Source: JALOLG01 sp963776935 (GTDB lineage: Bacteria; Actinomycetota; Acidimicrobiia; Acidimicrobiales; Ilumatobacteraceae). From it: 64,000 nucleotides of DNA. The notes under the pieces are model-generated. The model had not been told where the DNA came from, ran no database searches, and worked only from the letters and a program-made list of their open reading frames with translations. Within the stretch, counting starts at the first letter, position 1; each line of letters starts with the position of its first letter. This document shows, piece by piece, positions 18,347 to 27,872 of the stretch. The translations under genes and the position numbers were made by a program. The DNA lies in NCBI GenBank assembly GCA_963776935.1, contig CAVZOP010000001.1:1-64000 (forward strand). The letters are read 5' to 3'.

Positions 18347-18822
18347 CGCCGGGCGAGCTCGACGACGACGGCACCGCTCGCACGGACCAGCTCGTCCGGG
18401 GCCAGGGGGAACACGTCGTGCCATGTGCCGGCGGCCGCCCACACTTCGTCGTAGCGCAACAGGTCGGGGTCGACGAACACGCGCAGGTCGGTGGCATGGC
18501 CGAACGGCGGCACCCCACCGATGGGGTATCCGGTGACCGTCCGCACGACGTCGGCGTCGACGCGCGAGCACGTGAGCCCGCCGGCGGCGTCGGCGAGCTT
18601 CGCTTCGTCGAGCCGGTTCGCCCCGCTCACGTAGGCGAGCACGATCTCACCGTCGACGGCGAAGATCAGGCTCTTCACGATCTGGCCGACATCGACACCG
18701 ATCGCAGCGGCTGCGTCGGCGGCTGTCTTGGTGCCGTCGGGGAACCGGCGCGAATCGATCTCGAGCCCGAGGCGTTTCGCCGCCTCGACAACCCTGACGA
18801 CGTTCGGATGGAGGTCGCTCAC
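18343..18822 (-). CDS. ybaK: YbaK/EbsC-family aminoacyl-tRNA editing protein
   Basis: This 159-residue protein has the YbaK/ProX fold: VGQIVKSLIFAVDGEIVLAY contains the invariant lysine, and a GYPIGGVPPFGH loop closes the active site. The family deacylates mischarged Cys- or Ala-tRNAPro in trans. The gene overlaps both neighbours by 4 nt (amidase upstream, methyltransferase downstream), making one leftward operon from the MFS gene onward. Confidence 0.85.
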   Translation of the reverse strand: MSDLHPNVVRVVEAAKRLGLEIDSRRFPDGTKTAADAAAAIGVDVGQIVKSLIFAVDGEIVLAYVSGANRLDEAKLADAAGGLTCSRVDADVVRTVTGYPIGGVPPFGHATDLRVFVDPDLLRYDEVWAAAGTWHDVFPLAPDELVRASGAVVVELARR

Positions 18823-20290
18823 GATCCCGCGACGGTAGCGCCGCCACTCTCAGGATCCGGCACGTCCGGATCCGGCACACCACCCGGACGCACGTCACCG
18901 ACCCGCGTCGCCTGCTCGAACGCGTACGCGAACCGGAGCAGATCGACGTCGCCACGCGGCCGCCCGACGAACTGGACGCCGACCGGCAGACCATCGTGTG
19001 TGAAGGCGGCGGGCACGGAAATCGCCGGGCAGCCCATGACCGTGACGTCGGAACACGAACGCATCCAGTCGATGTACGTGTCCATCGCGACACCGTCGAC
19101 CTCGGTCGACCCATTCGCAGTCGATGTCGAACGGCGGGACCTGTGTCACCGGCAGGGCGAGCACGTCGTAGCGCTCGAAGAAGAGCCGGACGCGATCGAC
19201 GAGCCGGGCGTGGGCGACGCTGGCGCGGGCGTGATCCGGGAGCGAACGCCGGCGGGCCTCCTCGATGTTCCAGCGGATCGTGTCCTTGAGCTCGCTGCCG
19301 TGCCGGTCGTACAGCTCACCGAGGCGCATCTCCATGCCCCACGCCCGGAGGACCTGGAAGATCTCACGGACGTCGGTGAGGTCGGGCGCGGCCGCCTCGA
19401 CCTCGCAGCCGAGCGAGGTCAGCACGTCGGGGACGTCGATGAGCGCCGACCGCACCGCCTGATCGACCGGCAACCCGAGGTCTTCCGACCAGGCGACCCG
19501 CCACCCGCCGACGTCGGTGCGAAGGTCGATGTCGAACACCGAGCCGGGCTCGGACAGCGAGATCGGCGATCTGGGGTCCGGACCGGCGAGCGCCCGCATG
19601 AGGAGTGCGACATCACTCACCGTTCGCCCCATCGGCCCGTGGGACGAGAGCACCGTCCACGGCGTGACGGTCGGCCACGCCGGCACTCGACCCGGCGACG
19701 GTCGCATGCCGACGACGTTGCAGAACGACGCCGGGTTGCGCAGCGACCCACCCGTGTCGCTGCCGTCGGCGATCGGCACCATGCACGTGGCGAGCGCCAC
19801 GGCCGCGCCGCCGCTCGATCCGCCACACGTCTTCGACGGGTCGTATGGGTTGCGGGTCGCGCCGAACACCCGGTTGAACGTCTGCGAGCCGGCGCCGAAC
19901 TCAGGCGTGTTCGTCTTGCCGATCGTGATCGCGCCGGCGGCGCGCATGCGCTGGACGATGAGCGCGTCCTCGGTCGGAACATGGTCAGCGAACAGCGGCG
20001 AACCCATCGTGGTGCGGATGCCCGCCGTCAGCTCGAGATCCTTGTGGGCAACCGGCAAGCCGTGGAGCGGACCGACCTCGGCGCCGGCGACGAAGCGTTC
20101 GTCGGCGGCCGTCGCCCAGTCGATCGCCATCTCGGGCACGAGCGTGACGATCGCGTTCACCGTCGGGTTCACACGCTCGATGCGATCGAGGTGGGCGGCG
20201 AGCAGCTCGCCGCGCCGACACCTCGCCGAGCCGGACGAGGCGCGCCTGCTCGGTCGCCGGGCGCAACACGAGATCGTCGTGGCCGCTCAT
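18819..20290 (-). CDS. amidase-signature family hydrolase, two frameshifts
   Basis: The triad of the amidase signature family is present in the central frame: Lys in PVAHKDLEL, the serine-rich CGGSSGGAAVALAT loop, and DTGGSLRNPA. The N-terminus (MSGHDDLVLRPATEQARLV) and the C-terminus (SVPAAFTHDGLPVGVQFVG) are each in another frame, with shifts near 20220 and 19095. Corrected length is about 490 residues, normal for the family. It would hydrolyse an amide; the substrate is unknown. Start and stop overlap the MFS transporter and YbaK genes. Confidence 0.8.
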
Positions 20291-21527
20291 GTCGCCAGCT
20301 GCACCTGCCGGTCGTCGACCATCGTCGCGGCGCCGCCGGTCGCGAGCACGGCCGCGCCGGCGAGCGAGCACGCGGCGGCGACGAGGTACGACGTCTGATA
20401 CCCGCCGGCGTTGTCGTGGAGCCAGCCGAGCAGCAGCGGTCCGAGCGCAGTGCCGAGCATCATGATGAACTGCGAGCGGCTGAAGATGCGTGGGTAGTCG
20501 ATCACGCCGAATCGTTCGGCGATGAGCAGCGGCTGGAGCATCAAGATGTTGCCGACGGTCGTCCCGAACACGATGATCGCGGCGAACAGCGCAACCCGCG
20601 ATTCCGAAACGCGATGGCGACCATTGCCACACTCTGCAGCGCGGCGAGGGTGACGGTGAACCCGGCCATGGGTATCCGCGCCACGACGCGTCCCCCGACC
20701 AAGCGGGCGACCACCGACGTGCCGGCCAGGAACAGCACCGCGAACGACGCCGTGCGCTTGTCGGTGCGCTCCTCGGTGAGGCGCACCAGCTGCTGGATCG
20801 CGCCGACCTGCGAGCCGAGCACCAACAGATACCCGAGCGTGACCGCTACGAAGAACCGGGTCCGCACGGCATCGGCGTACGCGGTGCCGTACGCCAGCGG
20901 GCGAGTCGAGCCCTGCGACGAGCGTTCACCGTCGGGTAGCCAGCCCTCGATCGCCGGATCGGGGCGCACGAGCCAGAGCGCGAAGGGCACGGTGCCGAGC
21001 ACGAAGACCAGCCCGAGCACCGGTGTGCCGGCCTCGAGCCCTCGCTCGTCGAGCAGCCACTTCGCCGCCGGTGTCAGCAAGATGCCGCCGACCGAAAGCC
21101 CCGTCGATGTCACGGACAGCGCGACTGATCGCCGGCGGTGGAACCACCGCGTGATGACCGTGGTCGTCGGCACCATCCCGGCGCCCGTCCATCCGACGGC
21201 GAACACGCCGTAGACGACGAACAGCTGCCACTGCTCCTGCACCTGGCCGAGCACCGCGAGGGCCCCGCCAGCGAGCAGGCTGCCGCCCACGATGACGAAG
21301 CGCACGTCGTAGCGTGCGACGAGACGGGCCACCCACAACCCGAAGATGCCGCCGACCAGGAAGAACAGCGTCGTCGCCAGCGAGACCGAGGCGACATCCC
21401 ACCCTCTTTCGCGACTGAACGCGTTGAGGTACACGGCGAGCCCGTAGAAGCCCAGGCCCGACGACGTAGCCAGGACGATGAAGCATCCGGTGACGACCCG
21501 CCAACCGGGGAACCGGTCCGAGCTCAC
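20287..21527 (-). CDS. MFS transporter, frameshifted
   Basis: A major facilitator protein of about 413 residues and 12 predicted membrane segments, starting MSSDRFPGWRVVTGCFIVLA. This opening and the ERGWDVASVSLATTLFFLVG segment resemble oxalate/formate or monocarboxylate-type members. A one-base shift near 20595 separates the last three helices (QPLLIAERFGVIDYPRIFS). The amidase gene overlaps its stop, so the pair may import and hydrolyse an amide. Confidence 0.8.
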
Positions 21528-21605
21528 GCGACGATCCGGTCGATCCTCGCTGCCAGCCCGCGATCGGCGTCGGCGGTCTCGGCGTCCATGCCGACGACGA
21601 TAGCC

Positions 21606-21666
21606 ACCCCCGTTCTGTCTGCTTCAGACGCAGCGGCGGCTCATCTGAGGCAGACAGAACGGGGGT
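21606..21666. repeat. dispersed 60-bp palindromic terminator, copy 1
   Basis: An arm of 17 bp (ACCCCCGTTCTGTCTGC) pairs perfectly with its complement at 21650-21666, and the stem continues inward with one G-T pair. The loop is GC-rich. The same element recurs at 44946 and 51117. It ends 14 nt beyond the stop of the leftward second sufC, so termination of that operon is the likely role. Confidence 0.85.
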
Positions 21667-21679
21667 TGGGGCGGTCGAA

Positions 21680-22466
21680 TTACCGGGCGAAGAGGTCGTC
21701 GAGGGTTCCGCCGGCGGGCTCTTCGTCGGCCTCGGGGTCGGCGTCGACGTAGGCGGCGTAGCCGGAGACGTCGAGCTCGGCGGCGAGCTCGGGGCCGCCG
21801 CTCGCCACGATCTGGCCCTTCGACAGGATGTGGACGTGGTCCGGCCGGAGCTCGGCGAGCAACCGGCTGTAGTGGGTGATGGCGAGCACGCCGAGGCCGT
21901 CGTTGCTCATCGCCTCGACACGGCGGGCGCAGTCGCGCAGGGCGTCGATGTCGAGGCCTGAGTCGAGCTCGTCGAGGATCGCGATCTTGGGCTGCAGCAC
22001 GGCGAGCTGGAGGGTCTCGTTGCGCTTCTTCTCGCCGCCCGACAGATCGACGTTGAGCGGACGGTGGAGGAAGCGCTCCTCGAAGCTGATCCGCTCCGCC
22101 TCGTCGCGCAACAGCGCTTCGAGGTCGGCCGTGTCGCGTCCGCGCGAACGCAGCGCCTCGGCCATCGCGTCGACGAGCGTCACGCCCGGCACCTCGGTCG
22201 GGTACTGCATGACGAGGTGCAGACCGGCGACGGCGCGCTCCCAGGCAGGCATCGCCAGCAGATCGTGGCCGTCGAGCGTGACCGAGCCCTCGAGCACCTC
22301 ATAGCCGGGCTTGCCCACCACGATCGCCGCCAACGTGCTCTTGCCCGGCACCGTTGGGACCCATCACGGCGTGCACCTCACCCGACGACACCTCGAGGTC
22401 GATACCGCGCAGGATCTCCTTGCCGCCGACCGCGGCGCGCAGCCCGGTGATCGCCAGCGTCGTCAC
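21680..22466 (-). CDS. sufC: Fe-S cluster assembly ATPase SufC (copy 2), frameshifted in Walker A
   Basis: The N-terminus (VTTLAITGLRAAVGGKEILR) runs to GPNGAG, then a surplus G in the run at 22344-22346 shifts the frame. The remainder begins KSTLAAIVVGKPGYEVLEG and carries LSGGEKKRNE, Walker B IAILDELDSGLDID and ITHYSRLL. Corrected length is about 261 residues. Two SufC proteins in one window is unusual; this one travels with sufD and the Rieske ferredoxin. A shift inside the ATP-binding loop would kill the protein, so sequencing error is likely. Its GTG overlaps the Rieske stop. Confidence 0.88.
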
Positions 22467-22821
22467 TGGTCCACCGCATCTCGGGACATCTCGACGTCGA
22501 CGGAGTCGAGCATGACGTCACGACGATGTCGCCGTCGACCACTCTCGCACCGAACACCGGCACCGGTTGCGTGGCCGGCAACGTGACCGGCTCACCGGTG
22601 GTGAGATCGAACGTGCTGCCGTGCTTCGGGCACTCGATCTCGCGCTCGTCGCACCACACCTCGCCGTCGCTGAGCGAGACGTTGGCGTGGCTGCAGACGT
22701 CGCCGATCGCGTAGACGTCGTCGCCGATGCGTACGACGGCGACGGCGGTCCCGTCGATCTCGAACCGGCGCGCCGTGCCCGGGGCGAGATCGTCGAACGA
22801 GCACACGACGGTGCTGCTCAC
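22463..22821 (-). CDS. Rieske-type [2Fe-2S] ferredoxin of the SUF operon, frameshifted near the C-terminus
   Basis: About 119 residues starting VSSTVVCSFDDLAPGTARRF. Both halves of the Rieske site are present: CSHANVSL and CPKHGSTF. Such non-heme-oxygenase-type ferredoxins commonly sit between sufD and sufC in actinobacteria. Around 22517 one base seems missing; restoring it lets the C-terminus read MLDSVDVEMSRDAVDQ and end at a stop that overlaps the sufC2 GTG. Without it the frame runs on to 22378 across the sufC gene. Confidence 0.8.
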
Positions 22822-23988
22822 GCGCCGACCTCCGCGGGTGTTCCGATGACGAGCTTGGCCGCCACCCGCCGGCGGAGGTCGTCGGCGAGGGCGCCCGACG
22901 GGAGCTGCTGCAGCACCTCGTCGAAGAAGCCGAGCACGACGAGCCGTTCGGCGATCGAGGGCTCGATCCCCCGGCTCTCGAGGTAGAACCGCTGCTCCTC
23001 GTCGATCGGGCCGACCGTCGAGGCGTGGCTGCACTTGACGTCGTTGGTGCGGATGTCGAGGTTCGGGACGCTCTCGGCCCATGCCCCTTCGGACAACGTG
23101 AGGTTGCGGTTGGTCTGGAACGCGACGCTGCCGCCGGCGTGCTCGCGGATCTTGATCAGGCCGGTGTAGACGCTCCGCGCGTGGTCCTGCACGGCGCCCT
23201 TGAACAGCAGATCGCTCGTGGTGTGTGGGGCGTCGTGGTCCTGGATCGTGCGGAAGTCGTGCATCTGCGACCCGCCTGCGAAGTACAGCGCGACCTGGCG
23301 GGTGCTGGCGCCCGCACCGCTGACCCTGGCCTCGGTGCGCACACGTGCGTAGTCGCCGCCGAGGGCGACGGTCGCCAGCATGATCGTCGAGTCGCGCTCG
23401 CCGAGTGCCTGCTGGTTGCCGATCTGCCAGGTGTCGGCGCCGAGCTCGTTGACCGCCAGGTACTTCACGCGCGACGCCTGCTGCGCCCGCACGTGGAGCA
23501 CTGGCACCACGAGTGCGCTGACGCCTTCGGGCGATACGAACCGCTCGATGACGGTGACCTCGCTGTCGGGTCCGGCATCGATCACGAGCCGCGGGAACAC
23601 CGCCGCGCCACCGGCGGTGACGGTGTGCGTCACGGTGATCGGGCCGTCGATGACAGCGCCCTTCGGGATCGTGAGCACCACCGGCGACATGAACGCGGCG
23701 TTCAGCTCGGCGAAGGCGTCGGGCGCGTCACCGGGGAACAGATCGAGCCCGCCGGGACGGGAGCTGCGTGCCGACGCGCTCGGCGCCGGTGACGACCGTG
23801 TCGACGGCCGCCGGCCCGAACCGTTCGAGGTCGAGCTCGCCGATCCGGCTGTAGCGCCAGATCTCTTCTTCGGCGGTGGGCAGCTCGGTGGCCGCGAACC
23901 GCTCGGCCGCGGCGAGCCGTTGCTCGAGAACGGGGCCGACCAGATCTGGATCGAGGACGCGGACCGCGTCGGGGGTGAACGCCGGCAC
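22818..23988 (-). CDS. sufD: Fe-S cluster assembly protein SufD, frameshifted
   Basis: The N-terminal 75 residues (VPAFTPDAVRVLDPDLVGPV ... EEEIWRYSRIGELDLERF) are in one frame and the beta-helix core in another, with the shift near 23755. The core has the SufB/SufD hallmarks: FKGAVQDHARSVYTGLIKI, the KCSHASTVGPID motif and RGIEPSIAERLVVLGFFDE. SufD partners SufB in the SufBC2D scaffold. The gene is first in a leftward sufD-Rieske-sufC unit with 4-nt overlaps, preceded by a SUF operator at 24001. Confidence 0.9.
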
Positions 23989-24000
23989 GGGATAAATTCT

Positions 24001-24021
24001 ACTATCCGCGTAGTGGTAATT
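24001..24021. promoter_or_regulatory. shared SUF operator, copy 2
   Basis: The 24002-24021 core CTATCCGCGTAGTGGTAATT lies 13 nt upstream of the leftward sufD start and matches the site before sufC copy 1 at 17 of 20 positions. On the gene strand a TAGAAT hexamer overlaps the left end and may be the -10 element. Confidence 0.65.
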
Positions 24022-24060
24022 GCGACGTGATCGACGGCGTCGGACGGCGCCGTCGACCGT

Positions 24061-24699
24061 TCACGGCGCGATCCGCCTGACCGTGTCGATCCGATCGATG
24101 GCGGTGTCGAACGACGCCACCGCGTTCACTCCGGTCGACTCCGCGCAGGCCACCAGGTAGGCCTCCGCGAAATCGAGTCGGTCGACCTCGTAGATCTCGA
24201 CCGCCCGCAGGATCACGTCGGCGGAAACGGTGAGAATGGACTCGAACGCGACCAGCGACCGGATCGACACCGCGATCTGATCTCTGGGCGCCTCGTAGTA
24301 CGACTCGAGTACGTACACCGTCTCGGCCACGATCAGATCGCTCAGGAGCAGATCGGACGTTTCACCGAGGAACGCCGTCGCCCGCCGCGCCATGTCCGGG
24401 GGATCGCCGGTGAGATGGCGAACGAGGACGTTCGTGTCGACGAACGCTGTCAATGCTTCGCCGCCGCTCGCGAACGGCGAGTCGCCGCGGACGACATCGT
24501 CCCACGCCGCGTTCCCTCTCGCGGCCGGCACTCGGATCGTCCCTGCCAGTTCGAGGAAGTGGGGCGTCCGGGCGAGTACTGCCCGTTGGCCTTCGACCCG
24601 GAAGGCGACCTCGTCACCGGCCTCGATCCCCAACGCGTCGCGTACCGCCTTCGGAATGGTGATCTGACCCTTGGACGTCACTCTCGCAGCAGCATCCAT
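24061..24699 (-). CDS. fused AbrB antitoxin - PIN toxin reading frame
   Basis: A single 212-residue frame. Residues 1-80 are an AbrB-type antitoxin (VTSKGQITIPKAVRDALGIE) and residues 85-212 a PIN ribonuclease. The PIN acidic residues are Asp in FVDTNVLVRHL, Glu in IVAETVYVLES and Asp in DFAEAYLVACAE. Normally these are two proteins. The junction SGGEAL-TAFVDTN is exactly where an antitoxin would end and a toxin begin at TTG. So this is either a genuine fusion or two overlapping genes joined by a 1-nt indel. An inverted repeat just upstream supports autoregulation. Confidence 0.75.
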   Translation of the reverse strand: MDAAARVTSKGQITIPKAVRDALGIEAGDEVAFRVEGQRAVLARTPHFLELAGTIRVPAARGNAAWDDVVRGDSPFASGGEALTAFVDTNVLVRHLTGDPPDMARRATAFLGETSDLLLSDLIVAETVYVLESYYEAPRDQIAVSIRSLVAFESILTVSADVILRAVEIYEVDRLDFAEAYLVACAESTGVNAVASFDTAIDRIDTVRRIAP

Positions 24700-24713
24700 A
24701 CTCGCTCCTTACT

Positions 24714-24733
24714 TATCCTCGCCTGTAAGGATA
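24714..24733. promoter_or_regulatory. operator of the fused AbrB-PIN gene
   Basis: TATCCT and AGGATA form a perfect inverted repeat separated by 8 nt, about 15 nt upstream of the start codon, next to an AAGGAG ribosome-binding site. Placement parallels the palindrome ahead of the vapBC pair at 2488. Confidence 0.6.
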
Positions 24734-24749
24734 GCTGCGATCAAACGGG

Positions 24750-25100
24750 TCAGCGGCGGCGGCGGAAGGGCCAGAAGCGGCGGCCGCCGGATGCCTTTGC
24801 CTGTTCGACCTCGACCTCGGCCCGGATCTGACTGCCGGCCGCGTTGAGGATCGCCTCGGCCTCGTCGAGCAGGGCGGCGGCGCTGCCGTCGTCGAGCCCG
24901 GCCGGCTCCGGAGGGGTCGGCGGGACGGCGAGCGAGCCGTGCGCCCAGGCCCGGTCGGCGAGGCGCCGCTCGTACGCCGGGCAGTTCTCCGGACACCGCC
25001 ACGGCGCGTCCGGCGCCAGGTCGAGGTTGCACTTGCGGACAGTGTCGCCACTGGGGTACGTGCGGCTCTCGAAGTTCTTGCACTCCGTCCGCATCGGCAT
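24750..25100 (-). CDS. small cysteine-rich hypothetical protein
   Basis: A 116-residue protein starting MPMRTECKNFESRTYPSGD. Four cysteines in the first 40 residues (TECKNF, RKCNLD, WRCPENCPAY) could hold zinc or an Fe-S cluster. The middle is an acidic helix and the end very basic (FWPFRRRR). The gene neighbours the SUF genes, but there is no direct evidence for a role in Fe-S metabolism. I recognise no named family. Confidence 0.65.
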   Translation of the reverse strand: MPMRTECKNFESRTYPSGDTVRKCNLDLAPDAPWRCPENCPAYERRLADRAWAHGSLAVPPTPPEPAGLDDGSAAALLDEAEAILNAAGSQIRAEVEVEQAKASGGRRFWPFRRRR

Positions 25101-25231
25101 GTCAGCACTTTACGCGCACCTGCCGGGTAGCGGGGTCGCGACGTTTCGACGCCGGTCCGGCGTGGTAGTTGTGTTAGCGGCGGACGGGCTGTGTGGCGGG
25201 CGGAAACGACCACAACCCAAGGAGATCCCTC

Positions 25232-26284
25232 ATGACCAACGTCCATACCCGATCGCGTCATCGATCGACGACATCGAACTCGACGGACGCAGGCCCCACC
25301 CGGCGGACCTGGCTCAAGAACGTCGCTCTCGGTGCCGCCGGCGCCACCGCGGGCGCGATGGCGCTTCGGCAAGACCGCCTCGGCGGCCGACGACGATCCG
25401 TTGCTGCTCGGCAGCAGCGCCACCGGCTCGGAGAGACCAACACGAGCCTCACGCACGACGACGCTGGTGTACGACGGTACGGAGATCACCGAAGGCCCGA
25501 GCGTGCTCAGCGTGAGTCGATGCGATCCCCGCAACCGACGCCCGTTCCCCGCCAACGTCGGTGGCTACGGGAACGATCTCGTCGCCAACGGCGTGCACGG
25601 CTCGACCGCCAACCCGCTCGGGTACGGCGTCGTCGCCGCCAACCTGGCGCCCGACGCCGCGACCGGCACCGAGCCGGCACCCAAGGGGCTCGCCGTCGCG
25701 TCGATGCACGGATCGCAGATCCAGTTCGTGCAGCTGCCGGACGCCGTGTCGGGCCGACGACCGGCACCCACGTCCCCGGCGAGCTCTACGCCGATCTCGA
25801 CGGCACGCTCTGGTTCGCGGTGCCCGCGACTCCTGGCGGCACTGGCGTGCGCTGGGTGAAGCTCGCCGGCACGACGACGGCGGGCGCGTTCCACTCGATC
25901 ACACCGTCCCGTGCGTACGACTCGCGCAAGACGGCCTACACCGTCAACGGGCCGCTCGCGCCGAACACCAACCGGGTCGTCAGCCTGGCCGACAGTCACA
26001 CGACCGAAGGCGTCGTGATCACCACCAACGTCGTTCCGGTCGGCGCCACCGCCGCCGAGGTGAACGTCACCGTGTCGAGCCCGACCAACAAGAACTTCCT
26101 CGCGGTCGCGGCCGGCGACGCGACGTCGACGCCCACGTCGCTGCTGAACTGGGACCTCGGCGTGACCCAGATCGCCAACTCGATCACCGTGCCGCTCGAC
26201 GCGACGCGACAGATCAAGGTGTTCTGCGGCGATCAGGCCGGCAGCACCGACTTCATCGTCGACGTGTTCGGCTTCTACCTCTGA
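25232..26284 (+). CDS. TAT-exported protein with C-terminal beta domain, two compensating frameshifts
   Basis: ATG 25232 follows AAGGAG at optimal distance. The N-terminus has a twin-arginine signal (GPTRRTWLKNVALGAAGA), and the frame shifts near 25366 into GKTASAADDDPLLLGSSATG. It returns near 25755 at PTTGTHVPGELYADLDGTLW. The last 110 residues (AFHSITPSRAYDSRKTAY ... STDFIVDVFGFYL) form an all-beta domain common at the ends of acidimicrobial secreted proteins. The middle carries a VHGSTANPLGYG segment. The function is unknown; it is probably extracellular. Confidence 0.7.
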   Translation: MTNVHTRSRHRSTTSNSTDAGPTRRTWLKNVALGAAGATAGAMALRQDRLGGRRRSVAARQQRHRLGETNTSLTHDDAGVRRYGDHRRPERAQRESMRSPQPTPVPRQRRWLRERSRRQRRARLDRQPARVRRRRRQPGARRRDRHRAGTQGARRRVDARIADPVRAAAGRRVGPTTGTHVPGELYADLDGTLWFAVPATPGGTGVRWVKLAGTTTAGAFHSITPSRAYDSRKTAYTVNGPLAPNTNRVVSLADSHTTEGVVITTNVVPVGATAAEVNVTVSSPTNKNFLAVAAGDATSTPTSLLNWDLGVTQIANSITVPLDATRQIKVFCGDQAGSTDFIVDVFGFYL

Positions 26285-26310
26285 TCAACGCCTGATCAGC
26301 CGTACCAGAC

Positions 26311-26345
26311 ACGAGGCCCCGTCGATCTGATCGGCGGGGCCTCGT
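26311..26345. terminator. bidirectional terminator hairpin
   Basis: An 11-bp perfect stem (ACGAGGCCCCG at 26311-26321 with 26335-26345) and a 13-nt loop lie exactly between two convergent stops, those of the TAT protein and sufB. Confidence 0.75.
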
Positions 26346-26350
26346 CGCGG

Positions 26351-27751
26351 CTAGCCGACGGATCCCTCCATCTGCAGTTCGATCAGGCGGCTCCACTCGA
26401 CCGCGTACTCCATCGGCAGGGTGCGGGTGATCGGCTCGATGAAGCCGTTGACCACCATGCCCATCGCCTGCTCCTCGGAGAGGCCACGGCTCTGGAGGTA
26501 GAAGATCTGCTCGTCGGCGATCTTCGACACCGTCGCCTCGTGGCCGATCTCGGCGTCACGCTCGCCGACCTCCATGTACGGCAGCGTCTTGCTCACCGAG
26601 TCCTCGTCGAGGATCAGGGCGTCGCACTGCACGTGGCTCTTGCACTTGGTGGCGCCCTCTTCGACCCGGACGAGGCCGCGGTAGGTCGTCTTGCCGCCGT
26701 CCTTGCTGATCGACTTCGACACGATCTTCGAGGTCGTCTCGGGCGCGGCGTGGATCATCTTCGCCCCGGCGTCCTGGTGCTGGCCGGCACCGGCGTACGC
26801 CACCGACAGCACTTCACCGGTGGCCTTGGGGCCGACCAGGTAGACGCTCGGGTACTTCATCGTGAGCTTCGACCCGATGTTGCCGTCGATCCACTCCATG
26901 TGGCCTTCGGCCTCGACCCGGGCGCGCTTGGTGACGAGGTTGTACACGTTCGGCGACCAGTTCTGGATCGTCGTGTACGTGACGCGGGCGCTCGGCTTGA
27001 CGACGATCTCGACGACCGCCGAGTGCAGCGAGTCGCTCGTGTAGACCGGCGCCGAGCAGCCTTCGATGTAGTGCACCTGCGAGCCCTCGTCGGCGATGAT
27101 CAGCGTGCGCTCGAACTGGCCGGCGTTCTCGGAGTTGATCCGGAAGTAGGCCTGCAACGGCATCTCGCAGTTGACCCCCGGCGGCACGTAGACGAACGAT
27201 CCACCCGACCACACCGACGAGTTGAGCGCCGCGAACTTGTTGTCGCCGGGCGGGATGATGGTGCCGAAGTACTGCTTGACGAGGTCGGGGTACTCGCGCA
27301 GCGCGGTGTCCATGTCGCAGAACAAGATCCCCTGGGCGGCGAGGTCCTCGCGGTTCTTGTGGTACACGACTTCCGACTCGTACTGCGCGGTGACGCCGGC
27401 GAGGTACTTGCGCTCGGCTTCGGGGATGCCGAGCTTCTCGTAGGTGACCTTCATCTGCTCGGGGAGCTCGTCCCACTCGTTGACCTGCTCGCCCGACGGC
27501 TTGAGGTAGTAGTAGATGTCCTGGAAGTCGAGGTCGGGCATGTTCGTGGCGAACCACTCGGCCATCGGCTTGCGATCGAACTGGCGCAGGCTGCGCTTGC
27601 GGAACTGGGTCATCCACCGCGGCTCGCCCTTCCACCACGAGATCTGGTCGACGACGCCCTCGTTGATGCCCTTGACGGGGTCGAACGCGTACTCGACCTC
27701 GTCGCTCCAGCCCAGGTTGTACTTGGTGAGATCGAGATCGAACGACGTCAT
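26351..27751 (-). CDS. sufB: Fe-S cluster assembly scaffold SufB
   Basis: This 466-residue protein is intact and in frame. Family motifs include FAALNSSVWSGGSFVYVPPG, the VHYIEGCSAPVYTSDSLHSA strand with the conserved cysteine, and IHAAPETTSKIVSKSISKDG. SufB is the cluster-building subunit of SufBC2D. It is transcribed alone here, with the third SUF operator 87 nt upstream of its start. The reading frame is open far upstream, but ATG 27751 (MTSFDLDLTKYNLGWSDEVE) is the family start. Confidence 0.96.
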   Translation of the reverse strand: MTSFDLDLTKYNLGWSDEVEYAFDPVKGINEGVVDQISWWKGEPRWMTQFRKRSLRQFDRKPMAEWFATNMPDLDFQDIYYYLKPSGEQVNEWDELPEQMKVTYEKLGIPEAERKYLAGVTAQYESEVVYHKNREDLAAQGILFCDMDTALREYPDLVKQYFGTIIPPGDNKFAALNSSVWSGGSFVYVPPGVNCEMPLQAYFRINSENAGQFERTLIIADEGSQVHYIEGCSAPVYTSDSLHSAVVEIVVKPSARVTYTTIQNWSPNVYNLVTKRARVEAEGHMEWIDGNIGSKLTMKYPSVYLVGPKATGEVLSVAYAGAGQHQDAGAKMIHAAPETTSKIVSKSISKDGGKTTYRGLVRVEEGATKCKSHVQCDALILDEDSVSKTLPYMEVGERDAEIGHEATVSKIADEQIFYLQSRGLSEEQAMGMVVNGFIEPITRTLPMEYAVEWSRLIELQMEGSVG

Positions 27752-27837
27752 GGCGTGCTCCGCTCCGTGAATGGGTCGTGCAAGACGTACCCAGAGATCA
27801 GCCCCAACATCGCGGTGCTGCGTCCAGGTAATTTGCA

Positions 27838-27857
27838 CTACCGCCATAGTAACAATT
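27838..27857. promoter_or_regulatory. shared SUF operator, copy 3
   Basis: CTACCGCCATAGTAACAATT is 16 of 20 identical to the site before sufC copy 1 and lies in the 121-nt region between sufB and the aldo/keto reductase. The ACTAnnnnnnTAGT inverted core is intact. Confidence 0.6.
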
Positions 27858-27872
27858 CCTGGCCCGATCGCC

